DNA of 29,820 nt from positions 1 to 29,820 of the IMG/VR virus record IMGVR_UViG_3300030107_006201, one strand, 5' to 3'. Below the pieces are notes generated by a model that saw only the letters and a program-made list of their open reading frames with translations, was not told the origin of the DNA and did not search any database. Both the position numbers and the translations under genes were made by a program. The DNA is from a virus. Below, one piece after another: positions 21,386 to 29,820 of this stretch (its first letter is position 1; each line of letters starts with the position of its first letter).

Positions 21386-22612
21386 ATGCCGACAACATGG
21401 ACAAAAGAAACAATAGATTTATCAATAGCATCATCATCTCTTACTGTTGATAGTGTTAAAATAGATGGAACAAATATAGGCCATACAGATGATACTGATT
21501 TGATGGCTTTAGCAAGTGGAGCATTAACTGTAAATGGGACTGTTACCGCAACGGGAAATATAACAGGTACACTAGCCACTGCTGCACAAACAAATATAAC
21601 ATCAGTAGGAACTCTTTCTTCTCTTACTACCTCTGGAGATGTAATTTGCGGAGGAGACTTAACGGTTAATGGTGGCGATATTACAGTAAATAACATGACA
21701 TCTTCAGGATTTATAAAATGCGTTGCGACTGAAGGTAATTCTGCAGCACTTGAATTATGGGCAGATGAAGGAGATGATAATGGTGATAAATGGCAAATGG
21801 AAGCTGCCGCAGATAATACTTTATATTTTTATAATGATGCAAGTGGATCATGGGTTTCTAAATTAAAGGTTCTATCTTCTGGTAATACTACAATTGCAGG
21901 AGATTTATTTGTTGAAGGGGGCGATTTAACTTTAGGTTCTGTTGTTTATTTAAGTGATTCAGGTGGAACAGGTACATTAAAAAATATAGATGCTTTAGAT
22001 GCGACTACTGAAGCTACTATTGAAGCTGCTATGGACACTTTAGCGAATGTATCTTCAATTGGAGGTGATGTTACAATTGGAGGCGACTTAACAATAACTG
22101 GAGGTGACATTGATTTATCTGGAGAGGCTTCTACTATAACTCTTATAGATAATACCGCCAGTGCTCTTATTATAGGCTCTCCAGGAAAAACAGATTTATT
22201 TACAATAAATACAAATGATAACCAAGAAACAGTTGCAATAGATGCAGATAGAACTTCTGCTATTAACTTAACAAGCGGTGGTTTAACTTTATCAGCAACA
22301 GGCTCTGGGATTACTGGGAGTCAAACTAATTCAAATTTAGGTGGTATATATTTTAAGCCACCTACATTTATAAATCAAAGTGGATCTAATACTATTGGTC
22401 AGCATAGTTATATAAAAATAGACGATGCAAATATTACTAATGTATCAGGAACTGCAACAATAACAGATGTTTGTTTATTAGATTTAGAAAATAATTTAGG
22501 GACATCTAATTCATGTACTACAAATAGTGATAAAACAGGAAATACGAAATCAGGAACAATAAAAGTTAATGTAAATGGTACTATATACCATATACAGTTG
22601 TATGCAAATTAA
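21386..22612 (+). CDS. Fibre-like structural protein with glycine-rich repeats
   Basis: This 408-aa protein has repeat-like beta segments: NGTVTATGNITGTLATAAQT, SGDVICGGDLTVNGGDITVN (residues 84-103), GGDVTIGGDLTITGGDIDLSG. Such GG-D-L-T-V-N-GG units build shallow beta-helical or triple-helix shafts in phage fibres. The C-terminal part (about 300-408) is less repetitive and may be the head. It sits after the neck genes and starts after AGGAG. Receptor binding is inferred. Confidence 0.65.
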   Translation: MPTTWTKETIDLSIASSSLTVDSVKIDGTNIGHTDDTDLMALASGALTVNGTVTATGNITGTLATAAQTNITSVGTLSSLTTSGDVICGGDLTVNGGDITVNNMTSSGFIKCVATEGNSAALELWADEGDDNGDKWQMEAAADNTLYFYNDASGSWVSKLKVLSSGNTTIAGDLFVEGGDLTLGSVVYLSDSGGTGTLKNIDALDATTEATIEAAMDTLANVSSIGGDVTIGGDLTITGGDIDLSGEASTITLIDNTASALIIGSPGKTDLFTINTNDNQETVAIDADRTSAINLTSGGLTLSATGSGITGSQTNSNLGGIYFKPPTFINQSGSNTIGQHSYIKIDDANITNVSGTATITDVCLLDLENNLGTSNSCTTNSDKTGNTKSGTIKVNVNGTIYHIQLYAN

Positions 22613-22746
22613 TGGAAGATATAAAAGAAAAAATAGAACACTTGAAAAAACAACGAGAAGCAGCAAAAGAGCTATTTCTTAAATGCCAAGGTGGTATAGA
22701 AATATTAACATCTATGCTAGAAGAAAAAAATGAAAAGAAAAAATAA
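22612..22746 (+). CDS. Tiny coiled-coil protein (44 aa)
   Basis: The frame starts at the TAATG overlap with the fibre gene and ends with a TAATG overlap with the next. It reads MEDIKEKIEHLKKQREAAKE, then a helix to the end, i.e. a single charged coiled coil. Many phages have such a protein between fibre and holin genes. Function unknown. Confidence 0.6.
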   Translation: MEDIKEKIEHLKKQREAAKELFLKCQGGIEILTSMLEEKNEKKK

Positions 22747-23054
22747 TGGATTGGTTAAGTGTATTAGAGCAGTATGGGGTTCCACTTGTAGTAGCAATTG
22801 CTATGTTTATGATGGTAAAACAACAAAACAAATATATACAAGATGAACTCTCTAAGGAAATAAGAGAAAGTTTTGGAAGGTTAGAAGGTATATTGGTTAA
22901 ACTAATAGACCAGCAAAAGAAAATGCAGCTTGAACAAAAAGGAATTGAAAATAGCTATAAAACCTTAGTTGAAGTTATAGCTAAACTAAGTGGCAATGGA
23001 CTAAGAGATAAGTTTTTAAGAATGCAAGAAAGAAATACAAATAAAAAATACTAA
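22746..23054 (+). CDS. Holin-like membrane protein with coiled coil
   Basis: This 102-aa protein has one N-terminal membrane helix, GVPLVVAIAMFMMV (about residues 11-24), then a long charged coiled coil (NKYIQDELSKEIRESFGRLE onward). This is the layout of BhlA/UviB-like holins and other small lysis or envelope proteins. It starts at a TAATG overlap. Holin activity is inferred; other short membrane genes at 24155-24628 are alternatives. Confidence 0.5.
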   Translation: MDWLSVLEQYGVPLVVAIAMFMMVKQQNKYIQDELSKEIRESFGRLEGILVKLIDQQKKMQLEQKGIENSYKTLVEVIAKLSGNGLRDKFLRMQERNTNKKY

Positions 23055-23063
23055 GGAGAAGTT

Positions 23064-23168
23064 ATGCCAAGAGGAAAAGGAACATATGGAAGTAAAGTAG
23101 GTAGACCTCCTAAAAAAGGCAAAAAAACGACAAAGAAAAAAAGAATAACTAAGAAAAAGAAATACTAA
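23064..23168 (+). CDS. Tiny basic protein with GRPP core (34 aa)
   Basis: After AAGGAG a 34-aa frame reads MPRGKGTYGSKVGRPPKKGK and ends in a lysine-rich tail. The GRPP core amid basic residues resembles an AT-hook. Short MPxGKGTYGSxxGRPPKK proteins recur in many phages. Probably nucleic-acid binding. Its stop is followed by the next gene's AAGGAG. Confidence 0.65.
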   Translation: MPRGKGTYGSKVGRPPKKGKKTTKKKRITKKKKY

Positions 23169-23176
23169 GGAGTAAG

Positions 23177-23716
23177 ATGGCAAATATAGCAAATCAATTT
23201 ACAGGGTTACCAATGGAGACTTTAATAGCAGCCCCATTATTAGCTGCTTCAGAAGGTCAAAAATCATTAGCGGCAACCACAGCTTCTTTTATACAAGAAG
23301 TTGGAATGGATAAAGATGGCAATACAAAATCTGTTAAATTTAAATATGATGATGGATCTGAAAGTGTTGCATTAGATGTTCCATTATTATCAATTATTAA
23401 TATACCTAGTCTATGTGTAGATGAAATAGGTATTACATTTGATATGGAAGTATCAACACAAACAGCAAGTAAATCATCAACAGATTCAAGTGCAACTGCA
23501 AGTGCATCTGTAGGATGGGGATGTTGGAGTGCAAAATTTGAAGGAAAGGTTTCTCATCACAGTGAGAATAGCAGAAAGTCAGACACATCTGCTAAATACT
23601 CAGTATCTGTGAAAGGAAAGCAGGAAAAACCTGAAGGACTTATGAAGGTATTAGATATGTTAAATAATTCTATAGGTAAAACTAAAGAGGCTCCTGCAAG
23701 TGGACAAACAAGTTAA
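23177..23716 (+). CDS. DUF2589 family protein
   Basis: This 179-aa protein starts after AAGGAG. Its N-terminus NQFTGLPMETLIAAPLLAAS (6-25), ATTASFIQEVGM (33-44), then VPLLSIINIPSLCVDEIGIT (68-87) and FDMEVSTQ match DUF2589 as I know it. The C-terminal part is serine-rich (SSTDSSATASASV) and a charged tail follows. DUF2589 proteins are mostly bacterial and of unknown role. The next gene is a shorter relative and overlaps this one by 17 bases, forming a pair. Confidence 0.72.
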   Translation: MANIANQFTGLPMETLIAAPLLAASEGQKSLAATTASFIQEVGMDKDGNTKSVKFKYDDGSESVALDVPLLSIINIPSLCVDEIGITFDMEVSTQTASKSSTDSSATASASVGWGCWSAKFEGKVSHHSENSRKSDTSAKYSVSVKGKQEKPEGLMKVLDMLNNSIGKTKEAPASGQTS

Positions 23717-24155
23717 AAAGGGAAGTTTTTTAGATCAGTTAACTAAAGGTCTCTATGATGCAGTAGTTCAAGCACAAGCATTAGCAGAGAATCAGCATAT
23801 AGAGGCCTTGAGTAAATATGTAAATGAAGATGGAACTCCTAAATGTATGAAAATGGTTATAGGTAAGGAAGAAGTTCAAGTTCCATTAGCAACATTAGCA
23901 CCGCAAAGTTCTATTAAAATAAAAGAACTTACTATGGATTTAAAAGTCAAATTAAATAATTTTGGCAAAAGAGAGTCTAAATGTGGTGGAGGAATATTCA
24001 GAAGTAAGGATGCAGGGGCTATTAGTGCAGATTTAGGAGCATCAATACTTCCAACAAAAAGCAATTATGCTAACTTGAAGATAACTTTTGAGGGAAGTGA
24101 TCCCCCAGAAGGTTTGGTAAGATTAAATAATAATTTAATAAAACAAATACCATAG
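23700..24155 (+). CDS. Second DUF2589-like protein
   Basis: A GTG start inside the end of the preceding gene follows AGAGG. The 151-aa product has the same plan as its neighbour: FLDQLTKGLYDAVVQAQALA, VPLATLAPQSSIKIKELTMDLKV (about residues 60-82, parallel to the first protein's VPLLSII...), and a beta-rich end. It is more divergent. Paired copies suggest a heteromeric assembly. Function unknown. Confidence 0.62.
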   Translation: MDKQVKKGSFLDQLTKGLYDAVVQAQALAENQHIEALSKYVNEDGTPKCMKMVIGKEEVQVPLATLAPQSSIKIKELTMDLKVKLNNFGKRESKCGGGIFRSKDAGAISADLGASILPTKSNYANLKITFEGSDPPEGLVRLNNNLIKQIP

Positions 24156-24385
24156 TGAAAAAGACTAGTAAAGAATTTGAAAAAGATATAACATTACACT
24201 TGATTAGAATAGGTGGAGATGTTGAGCATATTAAAGAAGATATAGGCGATATTAAAAAACACTTAGCAGTTATGAATGGACGAGTTAGGCAAACAGAAAA
24301 AGATATATCTTGGATGAGAGGTATTGGAGGGACATTTGTTTTTGTTGTTGGTGTGGTTTTAACTTGGCTAGGTATTGAAAAATGA
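24155..24385 (+). CDS. XhlA-like small membrane protein
   Basis: A GTG start overlaps the previous stop (TAGTG). The 76-aa product has an amphipathic coiled coil (EHIKEDIGDIKKHLAVMNGR) and a C-terminal membrane helix GGTFVFVVGVVLTWLGI (residues 58-74). This is the plan of haemolysin XhlA and related lysis accessory proteins. It overlaps the next gene as ATGA. Lysis or envelope role inferred. Confidence 0.58.
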   Translation: MKKTSKEFEKDITLHLIRIGGDVEHIKEDIGDIKKHLAVMNGRVRQTEKDISWMRGIGGTFVFVVGVVLTWLGIEK

Positions 24386-24474
24386 TAGAAATATTGCAAG
24401 AAATATTAGCATTTGTTGCAGGTTTTTTAACTACATTTTGTTTAGGTTATATATTAATAAAAAAGGAGAACTAA
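24382..24474 (+). CDS. Single-helix membrane peptide (30 aa)
   Basis: MIEILQEILAFVAGFLTTFC then LGYILIKKEN: nearly all one membrane helix with a basic end. It overlaps the preceding gene by ATGA, and its last codons contain the ribosome binding site AAAGGAG for the next gene. It could be a lysis peptide or membrane anchor. Confidence 0.5.
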   Translation: MIEILQEILAFVAGFLTTFCLGYILIKKEN

Positions 24475-24475
24475 C

Positions 24476-24628
24476 ATGAGTGCATGGTTAGCAGCAAACT
24501 GGGAATGGGTTTTACTAGGTTTCTATACATTAGAAAAAATAGTAAAATTAAGTCCTAGTAAAAAAGATGATATCATATTTGATAGCTTTTTGAAACCTAT
24601 ATTCAATGCTTTAACAGGCAAGAAATAG
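24476..24628 (+). CDS. Small membrane-associated protein (50 aa)
   Basis: After AAAGGAG the frame reads MSAWLAANWEWVLLGFYTLE, then KIVKLSPSKKDDIIFDSFLK and a short end. One hydrophobic N-terminal segment is present, followed by KLSPSKKDDIIFD, a motif seen in many phage small proteins of unknown role. The stop overlaps the next start (TAGTG). Possibly holin-like. Confidence 0.6.
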   Translation: MSAWLAANWEWVLLGFYTLEKIVKLSPSKKDDIIFDSFLKPIFNALTGKK

Positions 24629-24966
24629 TGTCTCATAAATGCGGAGTTATATTATCTAAGAATAGACTGGTAATGATTGATGATTTAATAGAAACCGAAG
24701 GTAAGTTGGTTGAAAATCTAGAAGTCGATACTAGTGTTGTTTTAAATAAAAGACCATCCAAATGCCCAAATTGCAAATCGGATAGGATATGCGGGATAGA
24801 AGTTATGGGAGGATATGATGGCGTTCTTCTTTGGGAATGTGATACATGTGATAAAATATTCTTAAGGTTTAAAGAAGAGAGGACTGAGAAATTATTACAG
24901 TCCGCGAAAGGCGTATGGACGAATCCCCTTGATTGGGGGATCGTCCCACCCTCTGAATTTAATTAG
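24628..24966 (+). CDS. Zinc-ribbon protein
   Basis: This 112-aa product has two C-x2-C knuckles: CPNCKSDRIC (46-55) and WECDTCDKIFLRF (69-81), forming a rubredoxin-like zinc ribbon. A further conserved-looking end, GVWTNPLDWGIVPP (94-107), is coded by DNA that folds into a 12-pair hairpin (24917-24946). The GTG start overlaps the preceding gene. Nucleic-acid or protein binding is possible; position among structural genes gives no clue. Confidence 0.68.
   Translation: MSHKCGVILSKNRLVMIDDLIETEGKLVENLEVDTSVVLNKRPSKCPNCKSDRICGIEVMGGYDGVLLWECDTCDKIFLRFKEERTEKLLQSAKGVWTNPLDWGIVPPSEFN
24917..24946 (+). promoter_or_regulatory. Very stable intragenic hairpin near the zinc-ribbon gene's end
   Basis: GGACGAATCCCC (24917-24928) pairs with GGGGGATCGTCC (24935-24946): ten Watson-Crick pairs, one G-U and one A-A mismatch, with a 6-base loop. 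The DNA is also richer in G+C than its surroundings. The wobble exists only in the plus-strand RNA. The phosphoesterase ribosome binding site follows about 20 bases later, so it may control that gene or cut the mRNA. Confidence 0.45.
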
Positions 24967-24980
24967 GAGTTTTTTGATAT

Positions 24981-25766
24981 ATGAAGAAAACTAAAAACGG
25001 AGTGCTTAAACGAGCTATAGTAACTCCAGATAAGCATGCACCAATCCACGATGTGCCTGCTATAAATGTAGTCAAACAGGCTATAGAGCTCGTAAAGCCC
25101 GAAATATACGTAGATTTGGGCGATTTAGGTGAGTTTGGTAGTGTATCCCACTGGCAGTGGAAACGCAAGAAAAAACCACCATTAGAGTATATTATGCCTA
25201 GAGTAGATGATGATATCAAAGGAGTTAATGCTTTATTAGATGAAATTGATGAATCATTAGATAAGGCAAATTGTAAAGAAAAACATATATGTGCAGGGAA
25301 TCATGATGAATGGTTAGATAGATTCGTAGACGAGCATCCTTATCTTAATGACTATCGTTTTGAACAAGCATGTAAGTTCAAGGAACGAGGATACAAGTTC
25401 CATAAAGCTGGAAAGTATCTTAAAATAGGAAAGCTCTATTTTTATCATGGGCACCATTTTGGCGGACAATTTCACGCTAAGAATCATCTAAGGCAGTTAG
25501 GTGCTAATATAATGTATGGTCATCATCATTCCCTGCAACAAGATAGTGTTACGCATATGGATGGACCAAAATCAGCATGGTCTTTAGGATGCTTAAAGGA
25601 CATGAGATCTGAAAAAAATGAATGGTTAGGAGGAAGAAAACATAAATGGGCACACGCATTTGCAATAATAGATTATTACAAGGCAGGGAGGTTCACTGTA
25701 GACATTGTTCAAATAATAGACGGTCGTGCGGCAGTATGGGGACAAATGTTAGACGGAAACAAATAA
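24981..25766 (+). CDS. Calcineurin-like metallophosphoesterase
   Basis: This 261-aa protein carries the dinuclear-metal motif set: D17-x-H19 in TPDKHAP, DLGD (45-48), AGNHDEW (105-111), YHGHHFG (155-161) and MYGHHH (178-183). These coordinate two metal ions that hydrolyse phosphoesters. Phage relatives cleave nucleotides, nucleic acids or phosphoproteins. The whole domain seems complete. Unusually for an enzyme, it lies between tail-type genes. It starts after TAGGAG. The substrate cannot be told. Confidence 0.85.
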   Translation: MKKTKNGVLKRAIVTPDKHAPIHDVPAINVVKQAIELVKPEIYVDLGDLGEFGSVSHWQWKRKKKPPLEYIMPRVDDDIKGVNALLDEIDESLDKANCKEKHICAGNHDEWLDRFVDEHPYLNDYRFEQACKFKERGYKFHKAGKYLKIGKLYFYHGHHFGGQFHAKNHLRQLGANIMYGHHHSLQQDSVTHMDGPKSAWSLGCLKDMRSEKNEWLGGRKHKWAHAFAIIDYYKAGRFTVDIVQIIDGRAAVWGQMLDGNK

Positions 25767-25767
25767 T

Positions 25768-25786
25768 AGGAACCATTGAAGTTCCT
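25768..25786 (+). promoter_or_regulatory. Small hairpin before the giant structural gene
   Basis: AGGAAC (25768-25773) and GTTCCT (25781-25786) form 6 pairs around a 7-base loop, 23 bases before the start of the giant gene, which lacks a clear Shine-Dalgarno sequence. It may influence initiation. Short enough to be chance. Confidence 0.3.
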
Positions 25787-25808
25787 CATAATTACTGGAC
25801 TATAACTT

Positions 25809-28800
25809 ATGCCTAAGCAAAAAAAAGAAATAAATATATTCAATAATGGGATTATACTTAATGCAGACGAGCAAGATATACCTATTAATGCTGCTGCATT
25901 TTCTTTAAATGTAGATCCTATAACAGAAAATGGTATACTTGCTGGTATTAATGCTAATAAGTTGACACATGTTATAGATGGCTTATCATCAAGAGTTTGT
26001 TTTCCACTTATATTTTCTCAGAATGGAGAAAGTTTAAATGGAGTAGATGCTCCTAAAATTAATACTGATATTTTTTGCATTGAAGATGTTGATACAATGA
26101 AAAATTCTGAATTGATTTCTTTTATAGGAACTAAAGGATATAGGGAGACTCTTCAAGTATCATCTATAGTTCCTCATATGGAAAGATTAATAGTAAACCA
26201 ATCTCATTTAGGCAATAGCACAACAACTACTTATGGTGTAATTGATTTTAATTCAGCATTAAGTACAACAGATACAGAATTCCCTACAAATGGATCAGGA
26301 AGCACTACTGACCCATCTGCCCTAGTATCATATATAGAGGTAGGAGATTATTTGCAATTTAATTCTACTACTACATTTAAAGATATTCGTAATTATGAAA
26401 TAGTTAAAGTTTTGTCAGTAGATGTTAGCAATAATACGATAACTTTGAAAAGAGGAGCTCTTGGCTCTATTCCTCAAAGCTATTCTGACTCACAAGCATA
26501 CAATGTTTTTATCAATAAAATTAGTTATAACAAAAAAGGGATTCAATCTAGAACAGGTTTAGGCTATCTTAATGCTTTTAGTTGGGGAGATATAGGAGGA
26601 AATCATTTAAAGGGAAATGATTATCTTCAACAAGCTCAAACAAATAGCAAGCATGCTGTAACAGGAGCCTCTGATCAGGTTGTATTTGATGCAGATAGCA
26701 AGTCTATGACTATATCTGGGACAAATAATTTGAATTATGCATTGCAAGTTGGAGATTATTTAACTATATATACAACTGCTCATGGCAATTCTAGTAATCA
26801 TGGCTCTACGTTTAAAGTTCACGGAATCGATTCTGCTAATAATACATATTACTTTACAACAGCACCTGTAAGTGAAACAGTTACAACAAGTACTACTTTT
26901 TATTTTGAGCCAGGCTTAATCAAGAATCCTTCATTTTTTCATAAAAGTGCTAGTTCTGGAGTAGGTGATGACCAAATATATAAAGTAAATGATTGGTATT
27001 TAACTGAAAGAGGTCCATCAAATATTTTAGCAAATGCTCCTAATGAAAGTGCTGATACTGGTGCAATTGTTCAAGCGTCTGGGAATATTTATACAGATAC
27101 GAATTTATTTGGTAGTGATTTATCAGCAACTTACTATCCATATTCTGCTAAAAAATTGACACTTGTAAGTAAATTTATGAAATTAGGTTTTGCTTCTACT
27201 ATATCTGACTTTGGAACAGCAGACACCCTCTTGACTACAACCGATCATGCTACTTCATCTTTAATGGAATTTGGATATGCATCAGGAGATATTCTTTACA
27301 TTGACAATGATAGCGATGGTTCTTCTCCTACCGAGTATTTAAAAGTTAAAAATGTATCATCTAAAGGATTATCTGTAACTAGAGGTATTTACGGCACATC
27401 TATAGCTAATCATTCTGGTACTAATTACGTATATAAATCAGTAGGTTATGAAATAAATCAAGATATAGATAAAGATAGTTTGAAACATGACACGGAATAT
27501 GAATTAACATTTTGGGCTAAAATTGATACTGCTACAGCAGCTACAACTACACTTACATGTGTACATGACACGCGTTCAAATTATGATGGTAAAACTTTTG
27601 ACCTAGTTTCTTCAGCAGGAACTATAAAAACATATATATATGATGACGATAATGAAGGAGCTACAGGAACTACCGATTCAAGTGGTTATATTAGAATACA
27701 ATTACATGGCCTTGCTGATGACAATGATGTAATAGCTGAACAAACTAGATTAGCTATTATAAATGCTAATGGACATAATGGAGAAATTACTGCATCAAGA
27801 ACAGATAATGCATTAGCATTAGCACAAGCATATTCAGGAGAAAGTGGTAACACAGAAGTTACTACTACAGCAGATGTAGCTCATTTCACTTGTCCAGCTT
27901 TTTCTGGAGGAACTTCTCCAGAGGGAACATTTGCTATTGAAGTTAATGGAGGTTATTTTAATGGAAGCGGAGATTGGGTTCCATATAGTCAAGAGACTGT
28001 AAATGTAGGATATGAACAGGATTATAATACTCCAGCAAGAACCTTTAGATATAATACATTTATTTCTTGTAGGGATACTAGAAGAATTGATTCTATGGAA
28101 AATAGAATAATTGATAATATAAAATGGAGACAGTTATCATATAGATTTAAAACTCCTAAAGGTGAATTAAAAACAGATATGAAGTTAATATTTGGTAATG
28201 TTGGCCCTAAAGATAGTCAAATATCTATTTGCAATATAAATTTATCAGAAGAAGCTATTATTTATAATGCAAATAAAGACGCTGGGTTTTTATCAAGTAC
28301 TGGTTTTATAGATAGTAACAAAATTAAAACATTAATAGGCTTTGACTCATCAAATTCTAGACTAAGGATTTTTGAAGATTTTTCTAGTGATAATATTAAT
28401 ACAAATGCTCAATTAGAAATTTCAAGTTCTACTACTGATTTAATAAATTCATCTAATAATTATGCTAGTTTTGTTAATAAAAACAAATCAGTCCATATAG
28501 GATATGGGGGCTCTTCCCCTGATACATCTCCACAATGGCTTGGATATATTAATCGCACTATTTTCAATGAAGAAAATAATGGTTTATATTTAGACAATGA
28601 TGTTGTAGGTTCGTATGACACAATTGGAACATCTAATATAGATAAAGTATGTTTAGCGGGAGAGTTTGAATGTGTTTCCGCGGAATGGCTTCAAAGTAAT
28701 GAAACTTTAACAGTTGATATGGGGTCAGGTAACGAGCATCATTTAAATGCTGGAGATAATATAATTATAAGAGAATATCTTGATACAGCAAATGCATGGG

Positions 28801-29820
28801 ATGGAAGCGGTGTTTGGTATGTTTCAGCATTAGATAATGCCGCTGGAGACGATTCAACAAGGTATTTTAGATGTACAAGAAACGAGACATTCGATCCTCT
28901 CCCTTCAGTAGTAAGTACTAATAAAATATTTGATCTTGATAAAAATGGGGTTAAAGATAGTTCTACTGGTAAAATATCATTTCGTCCTTATTATTATTAT
29001 GGCATTAAAAGAGGAGAACCATATATATATAGGATTTTTCCAGACACAAGGTTAAAAGCTAATACAGGAACTCTTTCTAATGATATAGATGCAGAATATA
29101 CAAAAGGACGTATGGAGAGATGTGGTATACTTGAATTTAATATAAATTCAATATGTTGCTCTTATGCAAAAAATACTAATTCAGGAGCTATTGGGGTTGA
29201 TGGAGGGCATATATATGCCTTAGCTGATTCTAATGATAGAATATATAGAATAAATGTAATGGCAAAATATAATGAATGGACCACAGTAGGTTTTGCTATT
29301 ACAGAAATTATTGATATGGAATATAGGTCTTTTAAATGGAGTAATCTAAGGACAGATGGTAATATTGGTGCAAGTGAATATGTATTTGATTCTTCATCTT
29401 TAGTTAGTTCTCCTATAATAGAAGCAAATGGAATCCCCTCTGATATAATTGAAACAAAGGGGCCTGCAAGTTCCTTTGATTGGGCTGATAGTGATGATAA
29501 TGATGCTGCAGATGTAACTCCAGATAATATGGATAATAGATTGTGGATTCAATTTCATCCAGGAGAAAATTCAACTTTTACAGATGGAGACAGGTTTTTA
29601 TTTTGCTCAAGATCGACTTATTTAACAGGGGCTAATACTGTTCAATTTGCAGATAGAACTCCCCCTACGGTTACAAGATATCCTAAATCACTTACTTTTA
29701 TGTTTAGCCAAGAGACCGACAGCGATGATGACACTACAACTTCTCTTTCAGGTTTTGATTGTGATACAGGTCGTATAGATTGGGATAATACTGAAGGGGT
29801 TGAACCTGAAATAAGAAATG
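25809..29820 (+). CDS. Giant structural protein, partial
   Basis: An open frame from ATG 25809 runs without a stop to the right edge, so at least 1337 residues. The product begins MPKQKKEINIFNNGIILNAD and is a beta-rich, T/S/N/D/G-rich protein with no enzyme motif that I recognise. DLDKNGVKDSSTGK in the later part resembles a calcium-binding DxDxNG loop. Many marine-type phages have such large tail or baseplate proteins of unknown fold at the end of the late operon. No clear ribosome binding site is seen. Role in tail, tailspike or outer decoration is inferred from size, composition and position. Confidence 0.75.
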   Translation, partial: MPKQKKEINIFNNGIILNADEQDIPINAAAFSLNVDPITENGILAGINANKLTHVIDGLSSRVCFPLIFSQNGESLNGVDAPKINTDIFCIEDVDTMKNSELISFIGTKGYRETLQVSSIVPHMERLIVNQSHLGNSTTTTYGVIDFNSALSTTDTEFPTNGSGSTTDPSALVSYIEVGDYLQFNSTTTFKDIRNYEIVKVLSVDVSNNTITLKRGALGSIPQSYSDSQAYNVFINKISYNKKGIQSRTGLGYLNAFSWGDIGGNHLKGNDYLQQAQTNSKHAVTGASDQVVFDADSKSMTISGTNNLNYALQVGDYLTIYTTAHGNSSNHGSTFKVHGIDSANNTYYFTTAPVSETVTTSTTFYFEPGLIKNPSFFHKSASSGVGDDQIYKVNDWYLTERGPSNILANAPNESADTGAIVQASGNIYTDTNLFGSDLSATYYPYSAKKLTLVSKFMKLGFASTISDFGTADTLLTTTDHATSSLMEFGYASGDILYIDNDSDGSSPTEYLKVKNVSSKGLSVTRGIYGTSIANHSGTNYVYKSVGYEINQDIDKDSLKHDTEYELTFWAKIDTATAATTTLTCVHDTRSNYDGKTFDLVSSAGTIKTYIYDDDNEGATGTTDSSGYIRIQLHGLADDNDVIAEQTRLAIINANGHNGEITASRTDNALALAQAYSGESGNTEVTTTADVAHFTCPAFSGGTSPEGTFAIEVNGGYFNGSGDWVPYSQETVNVGYEQDYNTPARTFRYNTFISCRDTRRIDSMENRIIDNIKWRQLSYRFKTPKGELKTDMKLIFGNVGPKDSQISICNINLSEEAIIYNANKDAGFLSSTGFIDSNKIKTLIGFDSSNSRLRIFEDFSSDNINTNAQLEISSSTTDLINSSNNYASFVNKNKSVHIGYGGSSPDTSPQWLGYINRTIFNEENNGLYLDNDVVGSYDTIGTSNIDKVCLAGEFECVSAEWLQSNETLTVDMGSGNEHHLNAGDNIIIREYLDTANAWDGSGVWYVSALDNAAGDDSTRYFRCTRNETFDPLPSVVSTNKIFDLDKNGVKDSSTGKISFRPYYYYGIKRGEPYIYRIFPDTRLKANTGTLSNDIDAEYTKGRMERCGILEFNINSICCSYAKNTNSGAIGVDGGHIYALADSNDRIYRINVMAKYNEWTTVGFAITEIIDMEYRSFKWSNLRTDGNIGASEYVFDSSSLVSSPIIEANGIPSDIIETKGPASSFDWADSDDNDAADVTPDNMDNRLWIQFHPGENSTFTDGDRFLFCSRSTYLTGANTVQFADRTPPTVTRYPKSLTFMFSQETDSDDDTTTSLSGFDCDTGRIDWDNTEGVEPEIRN

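Overview
The window is part of the genome of an uncultured tailed phage (Caudoviricetes), roughly two-thirds A+T by eye. Most genes are short, packed, often overlapped as TAATG or ATGA, and many are preceded by a clear AAAGGAG-type ribosome binding site. The host cannot be named from the sequence. Strong Shine-Dalgarno use argues against Bacteroidota. The small-gene content and the 'TATAAQTNI'-style fibre repeat resemble uncultured aquatic phages, but that is only an impression.

Layout. Positions 1-6326 are all on the minus strand and look like an early or replication arm that continues past the left edge. Reading right to left it holds a 121-aa unknown protein, several tiny genes, a small membrane protein, then a four-gene cassette: a 74-aa ubiquitin-like protein ending in Gly-Gly, a 492-aa protein with an E2-like HPxI...CLD motif, a JAB/JAMM metalloprotease and a ThiF/E1-like enzyme. 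A Sak4-like ATPase and a partial unknown gene follow. Positions 6327-6669 are a divergent, gene-free control region with GC-rich hairpins beside AT-rich palindromic repeats. From 6670 to the right edge everything is on the plus strand and is a late module: two unknown proteins, a T4-type lysozyme, small and large terminase, P22-like portal, scaffold, major capsid protein, neck proteins, a fibre-like protein, a group of small membrane and basic proteins, a DUF2589 pair, a zinc ribbon, a calcineurin-like phosphoesterase, and a giant structural protein running off the right edge.

The most exciting content is the Ubl-E2-JAB-E1 cassette at 1025-4414. Together it could form a complete phage-encoded ubiquitin-like conjugation and deconjugation pathway: activation by E1, transfer by the E2-like cysteine protein, removal by JAB. 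E2, JAB and E1 are translationally coupled, and a perfect 12-bp RNA stem separates the Ubl gene from the E2 gene. The early arm also carries several long intergenic hairpins. In most of them, mismatches on the plus strand become G-U pairs in the minus-strand transcript, which suggests real RNA elements in the early mRNAs.

All functions are inferred by reading motifs. No database search was possible.
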